DNA of 7,363 nt from an archaeon (lineage in GTDB: Archaea > Thermoproteota > Bathyarchaeia > TCS64): contig JAHLLU010000097.1 in assembly GCA_020444005.1 (NCBI GenBank), positions 1 through 7,363 of the forward strand. The letters run 5' to 3'. Positions 6,383-7,363 of the stretch are shown here, one piece after another. Below the pieces are notes generated by a model. The model had not been told where the DNA came from. It did not search any database and worked only from the letters and a program-made list of their open reading frames with translations. The stretch's first letter is position 1; each line of letters opens with the position of its first letter. A program made the translations under genes and the position numbers.

Positions 6383-6394
6383 GTTTGAGAACTG

Positions 6395-6420
6395 TTTTTC
6401 TAATATCATTGCTAGAAAAA
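6395..6420. repeat. Perfect 8-base inverted repeat over the VIT1-like stop codon
   Basis: TTTTTCTA (6395-6402) and TAGAAAAA (6413-6420) are perfectly complementary around a 10-base loop. The TAG stop of the VIT1-like gene (6414-6412 on the minus strand) lies within the right arm and the adjacent loop base. The hairpin is A/T-rich and would be weak. On the minus strand a further AAAACAG follows rather than a T run, so it is not a classic intrinsic terminator; it may mark the 3' end of the transcript. Confidence 0.45.
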
Positions 6421-6969
6421 TGTCTCCATAAGGAATCCTAAGAGGAATATCATTCCACCTAGAACAGTCATTCTTATTCCCTTGAGTAGTCTTTTCTCAC
6501 CGCCAAAAACCAACCCTGTTGAAAATATTAGCCCAAGATCAATAAGAACTGCTAAACGAAGACTAGTATTCACACTGATAAAGCCCAAAAAAACGAAAAG
6601 AAATGGAGCCAAGGTTACTATGCACGCGATTATGGGCGTGAAAAAGACTAGAGCAGAGGATAGTATAGTTACTATTTTTGACTCCTGTGTTTGTACTGTC
6701 TCTCCTAGTTTTGTTATCATTGCTTCCTCGATCTTACTGATACGTTTCTCTTCCTGTATGGTCTCGGCCTCATAGACGCTGAACCCACTGCTAACACCGA
6801 GAGAAATGCTTGCTGTGATCATGGTGCCAATAATAGATCTTGTGTCTAATACGGAGCTAAAGGAGCTGCCTACAACTATTCCGAGTATTGTGAATACAGC
6901 GTCAAACAGTGTGTTAATGAGATAGGGTAAACCCCTATGAATAACGTCATCCAGCCTTTCACCTAACAA
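6412..6969 (-). CDS. VIT1/CCC1-family membrane protein (TIGR00267-like)
   Basis: A 185-residue integral membrane protein with about five hydrophobic helices (roughly 15-38, 44-63, 99-124, 126-150, 164-183). Its N-terminal part, LFDAVFTILGIVVGSSF (21-37) followed by SISLGVSSGFSVYEAE (54-69), matches the VIT1/CCC1 pattern of a first helix with a conserved Asp (D23), then a helix leading into an acidic cytoplasmic segment (E67, E69, E73, E74, E81, E82). In eukaryotic VIT1 and CCC1 the corresponding acidic region binds Fe2+ or Mn2+ for transport out of the cytosol; transport by this archaeal form is inference. The start is TTG at 6967-6969: an in-frame TAA lies four codons upstream, and no ATG, GTG or TTG codon follows until the second helix. 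The TATA-like TTTTAT at about 6999-7004 gives a very short leader. Downstream, 37 bases separate it from the third MFS gene's TATA box. Confidence 0.8.
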   Translation of the reverse strand: MLGERLDDVIHRGLPYLINTLFDAVFTILGIVVGSSFSSVLDTRSIIGTMITASISLGVSSGFSVYEAETIQEEKRISKIEEAMITKLGETVQTQESKIVTILSSALVFFTPIIACIVTLAPFLFVFLGFISVNTSLRLAVLIDLGLIFSTGLVFGGEKRLLKGIRMTVLGGMIFLLGFLMETFF

Positions 6970-6996
6970 GTGAATCAGTTAATCATGTAGATAATG

Positions 6997-7012
6997 GGAT
7001 AAAAGGAGAAAG
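6997..7012 (-). promoter_or_regulatory. Pyrimidine-rich tract: terminator of the peptidase and TATA-like box of the VIT1-like gene
   Basis: On the minus strand the sequence between the TGA at 7015 and the TTG at 6969 begins CTTTCTCCTTTTATCCC. The T-rich run is what an archaeal terminator looks like right after a stop codon, and the TTTTAT (6999-7004) is also placed about 33 bases before the VIT1-like start, so it could act as a TATA box. The whole gap is only 45 bases, so read-through from the upstream gene is possible. Confidence 0.35.
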
Positions 7013-7014
7013 GA

Positions 7015-7363
7015 TCAGCCTAAAAGACTGTTGAACAATAGCTTGAAGGTTCCATGGGTCTGACACCTGTGCTGTATCCTTGGACCCATCAAGACTGCTC
7101 TGCCCTCACCGACATGCGCGTTGATGGCGGCAATCTTGTCAACAAGCTTATCCTCACCAATCAGCCAACCCGACTCAAGTAGATCAGATTCAGGGTAGTA
7201 AGCAACTACCTCGTAGAGATGGTTGTCTGGTCCCGGGTTGATCTTGAAGGCTGGACTATTCCAGAATAGAGCTAATGCTTCTTCTGGCATACCGTAGGCT
7301 GCTGGGTGGGTGGTTTCGATGTTTACTCTTAGGGTGCTTCCTGGGCAGTGGAATTCCTTGGAG
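7015..7363 (-). CDS. C-terminal end of a probable M14-type zinc peptidase (5' end outside window)
   Basis: The reading frame is open from the right edge to TGA at 7015-7017, giving 115 residues that start SKEFHCPGSTLRVNIETTHP. The Met at 7290 is internal: the conserved text runs through it (HPAAYGMPEEALALFWNSPA), so this is not a separate small gene. The tail, PESDLLESGWLIGEDKL followed by GEGRAVLMGPRIQHRCQTHG and FKLLFNSLL, resembles the C-terminal domain I recall from large M14 carboxypeptidase-like proteins, where it is a glutamine-amidotransferase-like module after the zinc-binding catalytic domain. The catalytic domain itself (HxxE and later His) would be outside the window, so the peptidase assignment rests on this resemblance alone and the activity cannot be judged. 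Confidence 0.6.
   Translation of the reverse strand, partial: SKEFHCPGSTLRVNIETTHPAAYGMPEEALALFWNSPAFKINPGPDNHLYEVVAYYPESDLLESGWLIGEDKLVDKIAAINAHVGEGRAVLMGPRIQHRCQTHGTFKLLFNSLLG

Noticed and set aside
7015..7290. A complete 91-residue protein
   Set aside because: The frame continues without a stop to the right edge and the conserved text crosses the Met, so it is the end of a larger gene.
1..7363. Defence island, CRISPR array, prophage or transposon
   Set aside because: No regularly spaced repeats, nuclease, integrase, transposase, target-site duplications or phage structural genes are visible on either strand.

Overview
The window looks like an archaeal chromosome segment with no sign of a virus, plasmid or insertion sequence. 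The evidence is the promoter and start-site architecture: A/T-rich TATA-like boxes lie about 40 bases upstream of several starts, GGTGA Shine-Dalgarno cores sit 4-6 bases before start codons, other genes look leaderless, genes end in T-rich tracts, and TTG starts are frequent. The families present (TIGR04076, a VIT1/CCC1-like membrane protein, D-2-hydroxyacid dehydrogenase) fit this. The lineage cannot be fixed from the sequence; a mesophilic archaeon, perhaps of the Asgard or TACK groups, is a guess.

Layout, left to right. 1-769 (-): N-terminal 256 residues of a D-2-hydroxyacid dehydrogenase, running off the left edge. 907-2229 (-) and 2354-3670 (-): two closely related 12-helix MFS transporters, a tandem duplication in which the promoter was copied as well (42 aligned bases, 33 identical). 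3830-4090 (-): a small cysteine-rich TIGR04076-family protein. 4159-5040 (+): a class A beta-lactamase-fold serine hydrolase without a signal peptide, the only plus-strand gene; it is divergent from the TIGR04076 gene and overlaps the next gene tail to tail by 13 bases. 5028-6329 (-): a third, more distant MFS transporter. 6412-6969 (-): a VIT1/CCC1-like membrane protein. 7015-7363 (-): the C-terminal 115 residues of what is probably a large M14-type zinc peptidase, running off the right edge.

Most genes seem to be transcribed singly, since nearly every one has its own TATA-like element and an upstream gap of about 30-140 bases. No pathway can be read from the set. What links the genes is transport: three MFS proteins of one extended family and a probable metal-ion transporter. 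The substrates are unknown. The most informative non-coding signal is the promoter/operator block shared by the two tandem MFS genes. Other dyads lie upstream of the dehydrogenase and around the TATA box of the third MFS gene. I see no CRISPR array, tRNA, rRNA or mobile element, and no gene-free stretch longer than about 160 bases.
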